Assembly: GCA_016987375.1 (NCBI GenBank)
Contig: PJRA01000048.1
Location: forward strand, 1,336,389-1,400,388
Origin: Brachionus koreanus
Lineage: Eukaryota; Rotifera; Eurotatoria; Ploima; Brachionidae
Length of the DNA: 64,000 nucleotides
Direction of reading: 5' to 3'
A program made the translations under genes and the position numbers. Position 1 is the first letter of the stretch, and each line of letters opens with the position of its first letter. The notes below the pieces were generated by a model, which was not told the DNA's origin, made no database searches, and saw only the letters and a list, made by a program, of their open reading frames with translations. Of the stretch, positions 50,601 through 61,504 are shown in pieces.

Positions 50601-53083
50601 TCAGTTCGAAATCTATCAAACCATAAGAAAAAAGTTGGCTACGCCTGTTAGATTCTTTTAATCAAATTAAGGCGATTAGATATCGTCAAACTGGGAAGTA
50701 GTAAATTTGGGATTACTATCAAAAGCCATACAAAAAGCATTCTTATCAAGAATGGCTGGTCTATCTGACCCCTTTTTGAATTTTTTCAGCTAATCTTGTG
50801 CTCTTATTGTAGCCCGCATAGCCAAACAGTTTGTGTGCTAGTCCTGCAAAAAGAGGATTCTCAAAATCCTCTCTCGAAAAATTCTCAAATATCTGTTCAA
50901 TTAGGAGCCCAAGTTTAAACCTCTTTCATCAAAATATCGGGATTGGTTTTGACTGGGTATTGCAGTGTAGATGATCAACTAGATGCAATTACCTCTGTGT
51001 CAGATCGGAGCTGTTGTTTAAAAAGAGGTATTTGAAAAGTAGATGAGCGCCTCCCCATTATCTACTATGATAGAAAAGGGTCAATTGTTATTTATTATTG
51101 TTCCGTTATTACCTAATGCACATTTCATCTTCCACTAGACTTATTTTACCAGTTAATCATTCAATTAATTAATTCTTATCTTTTTATTCATTAAGTAAAA
51201 GTTCAAAAAATTCAAAATTTTAATCAAGTTTTCATTTTATAAATTTTTTCAAATTAATAATAATTAATAAAAAAACGAAGATTTGAAGAGCATTCAATTT
51301 GATTATAATAACACAAAAAAGTCTTAGAATTACAAAGATGCTAAAATAATCTCAAATAAAGATATTCAACCTTTTAAAAAACAACAAATTTTATGACTAT
51401 AAATAAAAACTTTTAAGGGCACGGGTATGTTTATCAGTAGAAAGATTAAAAGTAAAAAGAAAACTGTTATTGTATAAAAAAGTGTAAAAAAAAGAAAAGC
51501 ATTTTTATTTTATTTTTAAAAGAATGATAAGTTTTTTTGATCTAAAAATTAAGTAATTATTGTTTAATCAATTTTATTAAATAGCTGAATTGTTTCAATC
51601 TTTGAAATTAAAGCCGACAAAGTCATGGATGGACAAATTCGAATTTTATTTAAAACACATACCTCCTTATTATTACGCTCCACTACGTCGAGTATTTTCT
51701 AAAAAAGGTCTTCAGCATCTTGTTCCAGAAAGCCTTGAAAACTCTTTATCTCTGCAAGTGCAGTCTTATTTGAAAAAAATTAAAAATCAGGCCAAAATAG
51801 CCTTTGACCAAGTGTGTGCTCATCCACAAATTCATATAGACTCAATGATTCTGCTGTCAAACAATCCAAATTCAGTATTGCACAAACGTCAACAATTAGA
51901 ATCCTATCAAGATAGCAAAGAGTTCACAAACTGGCTTCAGACTCATCTCGAGCCGGCAAAAGCTGAGAATATACGTCAACAATTCAATGATTTTCATAAT
52001 TTTATTCTTCATGCAAGAGAGAAACGCAAACAAAAACCAGTTTTGTTCAAGGATCCAGCTGAAATACCTCGGGATAAAATTGTGGAAACATTGAAAAAAA
52101 TGCGGTCCAACTTTTTGAGCAAATTTAAGCCATCTGATGAAGATACAATGCATAGTATACCAATCCAAGACATGGGTAATTACCATGAATATTTGAAAAA
52201 TCAAGCACCACCCCTGAGAGAAATAGAAAACCAACTAGTCCGTCAACACATGTTCGGCAACCCATTTAAATTGGTCAGTAAAGATCAAAAGAATATGTTC
52301 GGAGCTGATGAAATAGATGAAGTATTCGAGGAATCAGCAGAAAATAGTGGTCAAAAAATGCCACAATCAATCAAGCGCTCGGCTATAGGAGGACCGGCTA
52401 GTAAGAGACGCGGGGGTGTCAAGGGACCTTTATCCAAACGAATTAATTATTTAAAAAATTTGTACACTAGCACTAGCAGTGCTAGTTCGACTATTAGTGA
52501 TTCGGATGTGGAATATTTGGATGAAACCATGTCGACTTCTTCTACTCAAATGACAGAAAATGTATCAGAATATGAAAAAACTCCAGAAGTAGTTGACGTT
52601 GCGAATATGAATGATTTTTCTGATATAGGTCTTCTTGATTCTGAGATTCAAGCGATTGAAGAGGAAAAAGCAAATGTCCAAGCACAAGTAAGACCGCTTT
52701 CAGCACTCTCTATGGTTTCTTCATCATCTCATTCGAACGAACTGGATGTCAATCTAATTTCGTCTTCAGCTCTATGCGACAATTATTTGGAACAATGTTA
52801 TATACAAATAAAAATTTTATGCATCGAACAGATTAAAAAGCCTGGCAAAGACCATTCAAAATTGTTTCAACTTATACATGAATCACAATTAACTTTTAGA
52901 ATGAAGCTGTTTCTCATTAAAGAGCTGGCTTTCGAAGCAAGTCGATTTAAACGAAACAATTTGATTCAACTGTTAATCAAATACTCAAGTTTGTTGCAAC
53001 AACTGGTAACTAATAGTCAGCGGTCATCAAGTAACCAAAGTAGAAACACTCCAAAATTAGATAGTCACATAAATGATAACTAA
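47624..53083 (+). CDS. INTS6: Integrator complex subunit 6
   Basis: INTS6 belongs to the metazoan Integrator complex, which cleaves snRNA and paused mRNA transcripts and recruits PP2A. Five exons (47624-47734, 47801-48121, 48170-48637, 48687-48975, 51585-53083) join in phase to 895 aa (human 887). The N-terminal VWA domain starts MPVILFVIDNSASMNQ with the MIDAS motif DxSxS at residues 9-13; LIILITDGS supplies the second MIDAS part. Further blocks are LGSELIVEPFRWDQRFF, MCEVTGGRSY, RMLNQCLESLVAKIQAG, IGHWPIPEDFW, ELEPSPLTQFILERRQP, GYLKASSNLMSVNLFIMPYN and PIQDMGNYHEYLK. The conserved C-terminal helical domain (IEQIKKPGKDHSKLFQLI...EASRFKRNNLIQLL) is intact. The stretch at about 640-760 is Ser-rich and poorly conserved. 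The 2.6-kb intron 4 holds an assembly gap and a pair of direct repeats. Confidence 0.95.
49432..49619. other. Assembly gap (188 N)
   Basis: Run of N directly before the first copy of the intron repeat. The apparent open frames across it come from translating N and are not real. Confidence 0.99.
49620..49780. repeat. Direct repeat copy 1 in INTS6 intron
   Basis: Matches 50939-51094 in the same orientation. The last 103 bases (49678-49780) are identical; the first part differs by a few substitutions and a small indel. The left end is cut by the assembly gap, so the true length is unknown. The tail is followed by a 13-bp tandem repeat of CAATTGTTATTTA. Confidence 0.85.
50939..51094. repeat. Direct repeat copy 2 in INTS6 intron
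   Basis: Second copy of the unit at 49620-49780; 50992-51094 is base-for-base the same as 49678-49780. The two copies bracket about 1.16 kb of unique sequence, which resembles a short terminal-repeat (TRIM-like) element or a tandemly placed SINE-type unit. Boundaries beyond the shared part are not defined. Confidence 0.85.
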
Positions 53084-54035
53084 ATGAAAACTTCACAAAT
53101 TAATAAATATTTAAATACTTGATTGATTATTATTTTATTTACTAATAAATTTTTTAATTTTGACATAAGCTCTTATTTTTTATGATGATGTTTGATTTAA
53201 AACTCAAACTTGATTTTAAAATTTAAAAGTATTTAACTTTAAAAAAAATAATCAACAAAAATTTCAAAAACAGAAAATTAATTTAATTTAGTTGAGTAAA
53301 TGGATTATATGTTTTATTAAAAAAAAATATATTTATAAAAAAAAATGTGTAAATGTGTTAAAAAAATGTGTCAAGACAAAAAATATGAAAAAAAACTTAT
53401 CTTAGTAAGTTTTTGAGTCGGGAATTTTTCACTTTTTTTGAAATTGATCAAATATTCATTAAAAATATTTTCTTTACGATTCATTGATTGTTGGAGAACT
53501 TGTGTTGGTATTTTTTAAGAAAGCCTGAATTAATATTTATGAATTATAAGAGGAAACAAAAAAAACTTGTTGAAGTTTTTTTCTTAGACAGAATCGTCAT
53601 AGTTTTTAATCATGTGCAGAATTTCTGCAAAAATGAACAACACTTGATTTGTAAAGCTGTAATTCTTGATAATTTGTAAAAGATGTTAATGATGAAAGTA
53701 ACCTTTAATTTTGGGTATCCTTGAGAGCAATTCTTTTTAATCTCCAAGTGAGTTTTACCTCGTTCAAATTTTTTCCAACTCTTTTCATCCAAGCCATTAT
53801 TGATCTACCTGCAATTTTTGCTTTTTGGTTTCCAAAATAGAATAAAAATAAAAAATTTATCAATTAATTTAATTCGTTTTTTATTTAATTGATTTAGCAA
53901 AATCCATCGCAGAAAAATTAATGTGGAAATAACATATTTTAAGAAAAATAAAAAAAACTTAAACTATTTTTAATTAAATAATTTAATAATTTTAAAATAT
54001 AATAATTTTTTATTTCAATTTAGATAAAAATTAAT
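53084..54035. other. Intergenic between INTS6 and TMEM147
   Basis: AT-rich, with one retroelement-like remnant at 53690-53815 on the minus strand. Nothing else recognised. Confidence 0.5.
53690..53815 (-). pseudogene. Possible C-terminal tail of a non-LTR retrotransposon ORF
   Basis: The minus-strand translation reads AGRSIMAWMKRV, then LNEVKLTWRLKRIALKD. This resembles the conserved tail of many LINE polyproteins (GRPxxTWxRxV...LxLTWxxxxxxAxDR). The match is about 38 residues, ends at a stop, and has no RT nearby, so it would be a 3' scrap. Chance similarity cannot be excluded. Confidence 0.45.
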
Positions 54036-54976
54036 ATGACTTTTTTACATTTTATTAACTGCGTTGGACTTGCAAGTGCTCCTTATTTTATCACTTACAA
54101 ATATGCTGGATTGTAAGATTACTTAAACCCTAAATGTTTTATAAAACAAAAAATTTTTAAGAGCTGATTACAATGTATTTTGGAAGTATATTCAAACAGT
54201 TTTTTTGTATTTGTTTGTTCAATTTTGTAAAATGATGGTGCTGGCTACATTTTTTCCTGATATGGATGATTCAAAATTTAATGTTTTGATTGTAAAATTT
54301 ATATTTTTTTCTCATTCTAAAAAAAATCAGATTGAATTTTTTAAAGGAATTTTTAAAGATAACTGTCGATTTAGGTGACTTAATTGGTCTTTATATTGCA
54401 ATGACTCAAATAGCCGGAAAATGCGAAATAAAATATCTAGTAGCTGGTGTTGGTTGGGCATCTGCTGAGCTAATAATGACAAAGTAAAATAATAGAATAA
54501 TTTGAAGAGTAAATTATTTAATTTTGATTTTAAAGATTTTTTCCCCTTTGGAATGGAGCACGTGGTTCTGAATTTGATTGGAAATATATACAAATGAGTT
54601 TGGATTCAAATATCACATTGGTAATGCTGACTTATTTGTCTATTGATTTATATTCAAATTTAATTCAAGATTCAATATATTTCTACAGCTCTTTTGATCT
54701 ATTTGTACAGTAGAAATGATACTACGAGATTCACCAAAATTATTACTTTCCTAATCGCATTGTGTTGCTATCGTCCTCTTATTGCTGAGTAATTTTGAAA
54801 ATATATTCTAAAATTTGGCTTTTTTAAATATTTGTCTAAGTATTTTGATTCACACAGTTGGTCTTGGTTCATGGAGTTTAATCTTATGTAAAGCAGTTTT
54901 CACTGCTTTTATCGGTTTAATAAGCTTGAGTTTATTTTATCAAACTGGCAGCTCATATCTAAAATCTTCTCGCTAA
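54036..54976 (+). CDS. TMEM147: Transmembrane protein 147
   Basis: TMEM147 is an ER multi-pass protein that associates with the Sec61 translocon and Nicalin-NOMO complex in the biogenesis of multi-pass membrane proteins. Six exons (54036-54112, 54162-54291, 54347-54483, 54536-54620, 54670-54788, 54841-54976) join in phase to 227 aa (human 224). Conserved blocks are [69 protein letters not shown] and [13 protein letters not shown]. Several acceptors had to be chosen by phase and alignment: 54347, 54670 and 54841 each use an AAG just downstream or upstream of a more obvious AG. A 3' splice site (TTTCAATTTAG) sits 13 nt before the ATG. Confidence 0.92.
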
Positions 54977-55665
54977 ATTTTTCAAGATATCTTAAACATC
55001 TCAAATCAGCTATTAGATAATTTTTTAGTGATATTTGAGTTAATAATGTTGTTGTTAAGAATTAAAGTCCTTAAATCGTGTCATCTTTAAATTTTAATAT
55101 TACAAATTAAAATAAAAACTGAAAAAAATTTTATTTTTATTTATTAAGACAAAATTTAGTAAAGAAAAAAATAATAATATATTTTTATTAAAAAATACTT
55201 CTTTTTTTTTTAATAAAAACAATTCTATCAAAGAAACCTATAGGAAAGTTATTAAAAAATATATATTTAATTTTTAATAATAATATTTGGCAAAAAAAAT
55301 TTAATGTCATAATATTCTAAAAATCAATTAGTATGGAAACCTAATCATCTAAAACAAATGTTTATGTTTTGGTTATTTAAAAATATTTAAAAAGTCATTT
55401 TTGTTAGCGTTGCATTAATAATCATCTTATTTGGTTTAAGAATCTTTAAAAAAAATTTGAAATTTAAAAAAAAAGATGTGTCATTTTAAATTAAATATTT
55501 TGTTTTTCATTTTATTTTTAATTTTATTGAATATAATGTTTTAAAAATCAATAATATTTTGTTTGTTTGACTTAAAATTTTGACATAAATCATATTTTTA
55601 ATTTCTAAATGGGACTAGTTTACTTATATAAATAGGGATCTTTTAAAAGAAATATATAACAAAAA
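54977..55665. other. Intergenic, promoter side of VMO-I/lectin gene
   Basis: AT-rich and non-coding. The right edge carries a TATA-like box (55625-55634). Confidence 0.5.
55625..55634 (+). promoter_or_regulatory. TATA-like box upstream of VMO-I/ricin-B gene
   Basis: TATATAAATA lies 31 bases before the ATG at 55666, leaving room for only a very short leader if transcription starts about 25-30 bases downstream of it. The match is good, but the background is AT-rich, so use is uncertain. Confidence 0.35.
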
Positions 55666-56733
55666 ATGGCAAATATTCTAATTTTTTTAATTTCAATTTT
55701 TCTCATGGTATTCGATGCAAGTTGCAGAGAATATTCTACAGTAATTGGATCCGATAGGCATACTAACTGGGGCGATTGGCATAATGCTGTTTTTTGTCCA
55801 GAATATTCTTTTGCTGTTGGTTTCCACGTCAAATTTGAGAGATATACTTGGGGTGACAATACTTATTTGAATGCTATACGACTTATTTGTGATGATACTT
55901 CTTCGACAAAAATTCAGAGTGGAGAAGGTGCTTTTGGAAGTTGGTATACTAAGAAAAGTGGTGCTAGGCGATCAATTGATAACACAAATTCAAGTGTATC
56001 AGCGCGAAGATTTTCTGGATTAATAAATTTTCTTCCTGATATTCTAGGTCTTATGGGAGAAGCTGCTAAAGTTGCTTTATTTTTTTCTAAGGAACAACAA
56101 TCAACAGGATGTGACGACATGGGAAAATTTTATGGTTTTGATTTTGAAGCAGAACCTAGAGTAAGAGGCGATGACGGTGCAGGATTAGATCTTAATATGA
56201 TATGTGAAAACGGACGATATGTAAGTTTTCCTATTTATGCCAGCGTTAGAACAAGAAAAAGGACAAAAAAATATTGTCCTGATGGTGAAGCTATTTGTGG
56301 AATTAGAACTCAAATTGAACCTAAAATAAGTGGAGATGATACTGCATTGAACAATGTTGACTTTTATTGTTGCAAAAATTATTATAAATTTTTTAATATT
56401 GCTACAAAAAGAGCTTTAGATTCTGATTTCAATCAAAAAGTTTATACACTTAATAACAATGACTCGCCTCATCAAAGATGGGAGATAATTAGACACGATG
56501 ATAAATACTTTTCATTAAAAAATGCCAGAACTGGTTTAATGTTAGACAGTAATCATGCTGGAAATGTTTATGCATTTAGTGATTATGGCAACGATCATCA
56601 GAAATGGTACAAAGATGATAAAGAGCGTTTAGTGAACAAAGCTACAAACAGAGCATTGGATTCAAATTTTGAAGGCAAAGTTTACACATTACCACCAAAT
56701 GATAGTGATCATCAATTATGGATTGTTCGATAG
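55666..56733 (+). CDS. Secreted VMO-I domain protein with C-terminal ricin-B lectin domain
   Basis: 355 aa, one exon. Residues 1 to about 20 are a signal peptide (MANILIFLISIFLMVFDASC). A vitelline membrane outer layer I-type beta-prism follows, about 24-235. Its repeated signature reads NWGDWHNAVFCPEYSFAVG...WGDNTYLNAIRLIC and ends KYCPDGEAICGIRTQIEP...GDDTALNNVDFYCC, with an insertion between repeats (about residues 90-150, basic then hydrophobic). A beta-trefoil lectin domain of the ricin-B type fills about 240-355. It has three QxW motifs (HQRWEI, HQKWYK, HQLWIV) and repeated ALDS/MLDS turns. VMO-I domains are found in egg envelopes and secretions; the ricin-B fold binds carbohydrate and is used by many non-toxic proteins. 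No toxin catalytic domain is present. An extracellular, glycan-binding coat or defence role is inferred. Confidence 0.85.
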   Translation: MANILIFLISIFLMVFDASCREYSTVIGSDRHTNWGDWHNAVFCPEYSFAVGFHVKFERYTWGDNTYLNAIRLICDDTSSTKIQSGEGAFGSWYTKKSGARRSIDNTNSSVSARRFSGLINFLPDILGLMGEAAKVALFFSKEQQSTGCDDMGKFYGFDFEAEPRVRGDDGAGLDLNMICENGRYVSFPIYASVRTRKRTKKYCPDGEAICGIRTQIEPKISGDDTALNNVDFYCCKNYYKFFNIATKRALDSDFNQKVYTLNNNDSPHQRWEIIRHDDKYFSLKNARTGLMLDSNHAGNVYAFSDYGNDHQKWYKDDKERLVNKATNRALDSNFEGKVYTLPPNDSDHQLWIVR

Positions 56734-56879
56734 AAAAAAAATAATAATACTTTATTTTTATTTTTTTTATTTTATCTTAATAAAATAATGCATCAATTTT
56801 TTTTCATTTTCAATCTAATAAATTAAAGTTATCTTTTTTTTCAGATGAAAAAAAGATAAATAGGTAAAAAAGCATTCAA

Positions 56880-57030
56880 ATAAATATTGTCACCTCAAGT
56901 GTATCTCCCAATTTAACATGTATACCATCAACAAAAGAATATTGCGCAAAAATAGTATAATTCCAATTGCCCCAATAAGTATGTCTATCAGAACCAATCA
57001 TTCTATAGAACTTACATCGAATACAAAAGA
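56880..57030 (-). pseudogene. Inverted, truncated copy of the VMO-I N-terminus
   Basis: The minus strand encodes MIGSDRHTYWGNWNYTIF and YSFVDGIHVKLG. These align to VIGSDRHTNWGDWHNAVF and YSFAVGFHVKFE of the gene 150 bp away. The Cys-Pro-Glu before YSF is lost and the Trp-Gly-Asp segment is deleted. The copy then runs out after about 50 residues. It lies tail-to-tail with the intact gene and is most simply a decayed duplicate, though an exon of a diverged gene is possible. Confidence 0.75.
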
Positions 57031-57299
57031 AATAATCTATTGTATGTTTTAAGACTGACAAAGAGAAATATTTTATTGTTTAAATTCATTTGATGGTAAA
57101 TGATCCAAAATTAAAAAAAATTTAAAGTATTATGTTAAAAGGAAAAAACTAATTGATTTCAAAAAAGCTCTTTTAAAACGATAAGGTTAAAATGTTATCA
57201 AAAGCATGACATTTAAACAAATTCTAAAAGCTTCATTTTAATTTTGAATTTAAATTAAATTTAATAGAATTTTTAAAATCAAAAAGCTAAATTTTCAAA

Positions 57300-60200
57300 A
57301 TGAATTCAAATCAAACAAATAATTCTGAAAAAACTGAATTAGACAAATTTTCGAATATTTCCATAAACCAGGACTATGAATTAAAGGAAACAATTAGTGA
57401 ATTTATCAATTCAGCTTTCGAAAAAGCAGATGAAGAATTGAAAATAGAGGAAACAGAAACTGATGATACAAAGTGCACTCTTAATAACAATTTAAATTGC
57501 GAAACTATTTGTCATAAAGTAGAATTTTGTTTAACACCAGAAGTAATTAATAATTCAAATGAGGAGTTTAAAAATGATCATTTAAAACAAAACTTGTATA
57601 AGATATTATTCTCAAAAATAATTTATTTCCGTGAGAATTTCATCAAATGTTTAAAAAAAGTAATATATAAATTAATTTATTTTCAATTTTATATTTATTC
57701 TTTATTTTTATTTTAAAGCATCAAATGAAGAAAATAATAATTTTTAGTTGCATAGGAATCTATACAGTCTATTTTATTCTGTCAATGTATCTGAACAACC
57801 CATTTATTTTTCTGAAAAAATTTAATTCAACCAGCAATATTACTGATAATTACATTTTAAATAATAACAGAGGTTTATTAATTAAAAAAGTTGTTATATT
57901 CAGTCTTTTAACTATTTTCGAAAAGGCCTTGGTTTTTTGGTAACAAATTTTTTATTTGTAACATTATTAGTTTGCGAAAAATATAGCAATAAATTAAACA
58001 AAGCTTTCAAAAGAGAAATTGAAAAAATAAATATCCACTATTTAAGAGTGTATTTTTGAATAATTTTTTTTTGAAAATTTAATTTGATTTTTTTTTAAAG
58101 CTTGATAAAAATTATCTTAGCATTGAGCTTAGGAATATTTTTTTTGACTAATATTAACAGCGTATACAATTTTATATCACTTATCGGTTTATTTTTTTTT
58201 ATATTCATATGTATATTAATGTCCAAAGATCCAATAAATGTAAATATTTTAATTAAATTTAACAAAGACAATTTATCAATTAGAAAATAAAGGTTAATAT
58301 GAGCATTATTATTAATGGTATTCTTCTACAGCTTTCTCTAGGCTTAATTGTGATCAGAAACGAATTAGGATTCAAATGTTTAAAGTTTATTAGTGAAAAA
58401 GTGGTGGAATTTTTGGATTTTAGTGATGCCGGCTCTTTACTTGTATTTGGCAAAAATTTCCAAGATCATTATTTTGCTTTTAAAGTTTGAATGTTTTGAG
58501 CTTTAAATATTTTAAAGAAAAATAATATTTAATTTCTACAGGCATGTGTTGTTATCATATTTTTTGGGTCTGTTGTAAATTTTTTTTATTATATTGGTTT
58601 TTTGCAGTTTGTCATTCTTAAACTATCCTGGTTCATTAATAAAATACTTGGAACCAGTCCGACTGAAAGCGTTAATGCAACTGCAAACATATTTGTCGGA
58701 CAAGTAAAGCCTTATTCTAAAATAAATCAAATTTATTTTTTATTAGACAGAAGCTCCTTTGATAATTAAACCATACATGAATGCAATGACTGATTCGGAA
58801 ATATTTGCAGTTATGGTTGGAGGCTTTTCAACCGTAAGTATTTTCGCGTTAATTTATTGATAGATTAATTAAAATGTTGAAATTGAAGGCTTCTGGATCA
58901 GTTCTAGCTGGTTACATGGGATTTGGTGTATCTGTTAATAATGTGATTGTTGCCTCATTATTAGGAGCTCCTGGTTCACTGATAGTATCAAAAACTCTTT
59001 ATCCAGAAACAAAGCTTACATCAGCCAATTTCGAAATGATTAAAAATATGCCTAAAGAGTTAATAAATTTTCAATAAAATTCATAATAAATATTTTAAAA
59101 TTAAAGAGATATTTATAACATTTTTGATGCATTATCAAAAGGAGCAGTGGGCGTCATAAAAGCAGTATCAGCAATCGTGGCAAATCTTTTGGCCTTTACA
59201 TCTTTTTTTGCATTTATTGACCAACTTGCCACTTGGCTCTTCAGTATGATAAATTTGGAAAATTTTGGTATCACAGTATATTAAATATTAACTTTATTTA
59301 AAAAAAATTCAAAAGATTATTTTTAGGCGTTGTTTCAGTATATTTTTTTTCCTTTTGTATTTTTGATGGCAAGTCTTTAAATATAAATTAACTTATCTCT
59401 CTATTTTATTCGAATTCACAAAAGGGTGTTGATATTCAAGACTGTAAAGCCGTCTCAAAATTAATTGGAATAAAAATTTTTGTTACTGAATTTTTGGCAT
59501 ATTCTAAAATGGGAAAAATGGTTGATATGAGAGATGAATTAATAAAGAATGGTTTGTTCGAGTCGTTTTTAAATGGATCGTATGTTTTGTCATCTAGTTC
59601 AGATATTATTATCCATGTAATATTTTTTATAGATTATTCTCTAATTAAATAAGAAATTTAAAGTGATGTTTAAATGATTTTTTATCTTTTTCTACCCAAA
59701 GAAAAGATAAAATATTCTAAATGAAAAAAAAATTTTTATTATATTAAAATACATAAAAGTCAGTAAGTACATGCTTTATGAACACAAAAAGTAAAAAAAT
59801 ATTTATTTTTTTAGGAAGTATTTAATAGGGTCCATTATATATAACTCAAATTACTTAAGTGTTCCAAGAAGTTGTGAAATTCAAATGCATATTGAACAAA
59901 AATGCTTCCTTTTATGATAAATCAAAATAGAAGATAATTATATATATTTAAATAAATTTAAACCAAATATTGCATGTTGAAGTTGATGATCAATTCAAAA
60001 TATCATTTCAATTTATAGAATTTATTTAGATATAAAATTTTTAAATCGATTTAAATAGAATTTTAATGTAAAACGCTTTAGTTGTTATGTAAAAACATAA
60101 TATTAATGTATACTATATAAAAAATCTATAGATAATAAATCTAACACCTTATAGAATAAAAACACACATTCATAGAGAAAAAAAATTAAAATGCTAGATA

Positions 60201-61323
60201 ATTTTATTAATTAACAATTTTTTAGTTTAATTGAGAATGATTTCATACACAACTGGTCAAATGAGAGAAATCAATTGACAAACGTCGAAGAGAAATTGAA
60301 TTCGAATGTATAAATTTAAAAAAATTTATAATTTTCAAAAAATATTTACTCAACCCATTGTTAAGATCGATTTTCATATTTAAATGTAATAACTCATTTT
60401 TGTAAAGTTTATTTAAATTTATTTTAAAATTATTTGTAAACTGACATTTTAAATTAAATTTTAAAATAGTAATTAAATCAACTAAAGAGCTTTATACCGC
60501 AATAACTACTACTAAAATTAAAATGAAATATTATTGAAATAACAAACTTAAAAATCAAATTTACTAGAAATCAGTTAATTCATTTAAAAAAAAACAAAAA
60601 TTGATCTTGACAATGGGTTGGGAATATTATAAATATTATAAATTTACATAACATCAAAAGTAAATTTATTAAAATTGATTTAAAGATTAATTTAAATATT
60701 TTAATATAATCCTTATAAATTGAAATTATATTTTGAATTGATTGTCAATGTCAGATTTTTTAACGATTGTCATGATTCAGCAAACTTATAATCCGAAACT
60801 TTATGTCGGACATAGATGAAAAAAGGAAAATAAAATTTTGATTTAGAAAAATTGATCTATTGAAAGTAAAAATTATAATTTTTTGCGATCATTTTTCAAA
60901 AAGACATTTTTCTAATCGTTTATGCATTTTTATGGAAAAAAATTAAAAAATTATAGTTTTAAAAAAACCAATAATGGACAAAAAAGCAATTATAGGATTA
61001 TTCTTTTATTCATTTTTTAATCAATTAAAAATCAATTTTTTATCTGATTTAATTATTATTTATTAATTAGGATAGATCAGTTACTATCGCAACATATTCG
61101 CTTTGCGGTTTTGCAAATATGGCATCGGTTGGTCTTCAAATAGCATGTCTTAGTAGTTTGGCGCCAAATCGAGCAAAGCTGTTTCCAAAAATTGGATTTT
61201 ATGCGATGATTGCAGGAAACATATGCAATTTTATTAATGGTTTTAAATGTTTATTGAGTAAATAAAATTTTAATTAAATTTTTTTAAGCCTGTATTGCAG
61301 GAATATGGTACAGAGATTTTTAA
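57300..61323 (+). CDS. Concentrative nucleoside transporter (SLC28/CNT family)
   Basis: Na+-coupled nucleoside importer of the plasma membrane. Exons: 57300-57659, 57719-58049, 58101-58239, 58293-58484, 58542-58703, 58747-58833, 58889-59058, 59107-59275, 59327-59368, 59425-59616, 61071-61239 and 61289-61323, about 682 aa (human CNT3 691). The first 120 residues are a polar cytoplasmic tail. Core blocks match CNTs: [98 protein letters not shown] and [17 protein letters not shown]. Exon 2 needs one extra base in a T run at 57933-57938 to stay in frame (AL-VF then [18 protein letters not shown]). This is either an assembly error or a disabling mutation. Intron 9 seems to use a GC donor. Intron 10 is 1.45 kb. 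Confidence 0.88.
59617..61070. other. Long CNT intron, no gene inside
   Basis: 1.45-kb intron between [11 protein letters not shown] and [16 protein letters not shown]-rich, no open frame or repeat recognised. Confidence 0.6.
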
Positions 61324-61504
61324 AAAACTATTTCGAAACAAAAAAATTTTACCTTTATTTTTTTCTAATTTTGAATAAAAAATTTTACATAATTTATCTT
61401 CTAGTATTAGATTATTTTTTTTTTCGATATTTGAGATGTTTTTCATCAAAAGCAAGTCACAAAAAAGCCTTGACGATTTTCAACAATGTCAAGGAATAAA
61501 AAAA

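Larger units (their letters stand above)
48976..51584. other. INTS6 intron 4 with insertion and gap
   Basis: About 2.6 kb between splice sites TATCA|gtaag and atag|CTGAA, against less than 70 nt for the other introns of this gene. It contains the N run 49432-49619, two copies of a roughly 160-bp repeat about 1.3 kb apart and a short AAT microsatellite near 49990-50010. No open frame of note was found, so a non-autonomous insertion is likely. Confidence 0.65.

Noticed and set aside
53488..53679. 63-aa plus-strand frame after INTS6
   Set aside because: No domain; it overlaps the retroelement-like remnant region and has background composition.
55666..56733. Ribosome-inactivating toxin because of the ricin-B domain
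   Set aside because: Only the lectin-type beta-trefoil is present, with no N-glycosidase domain; such domains are common in ordinary secreted proteins.
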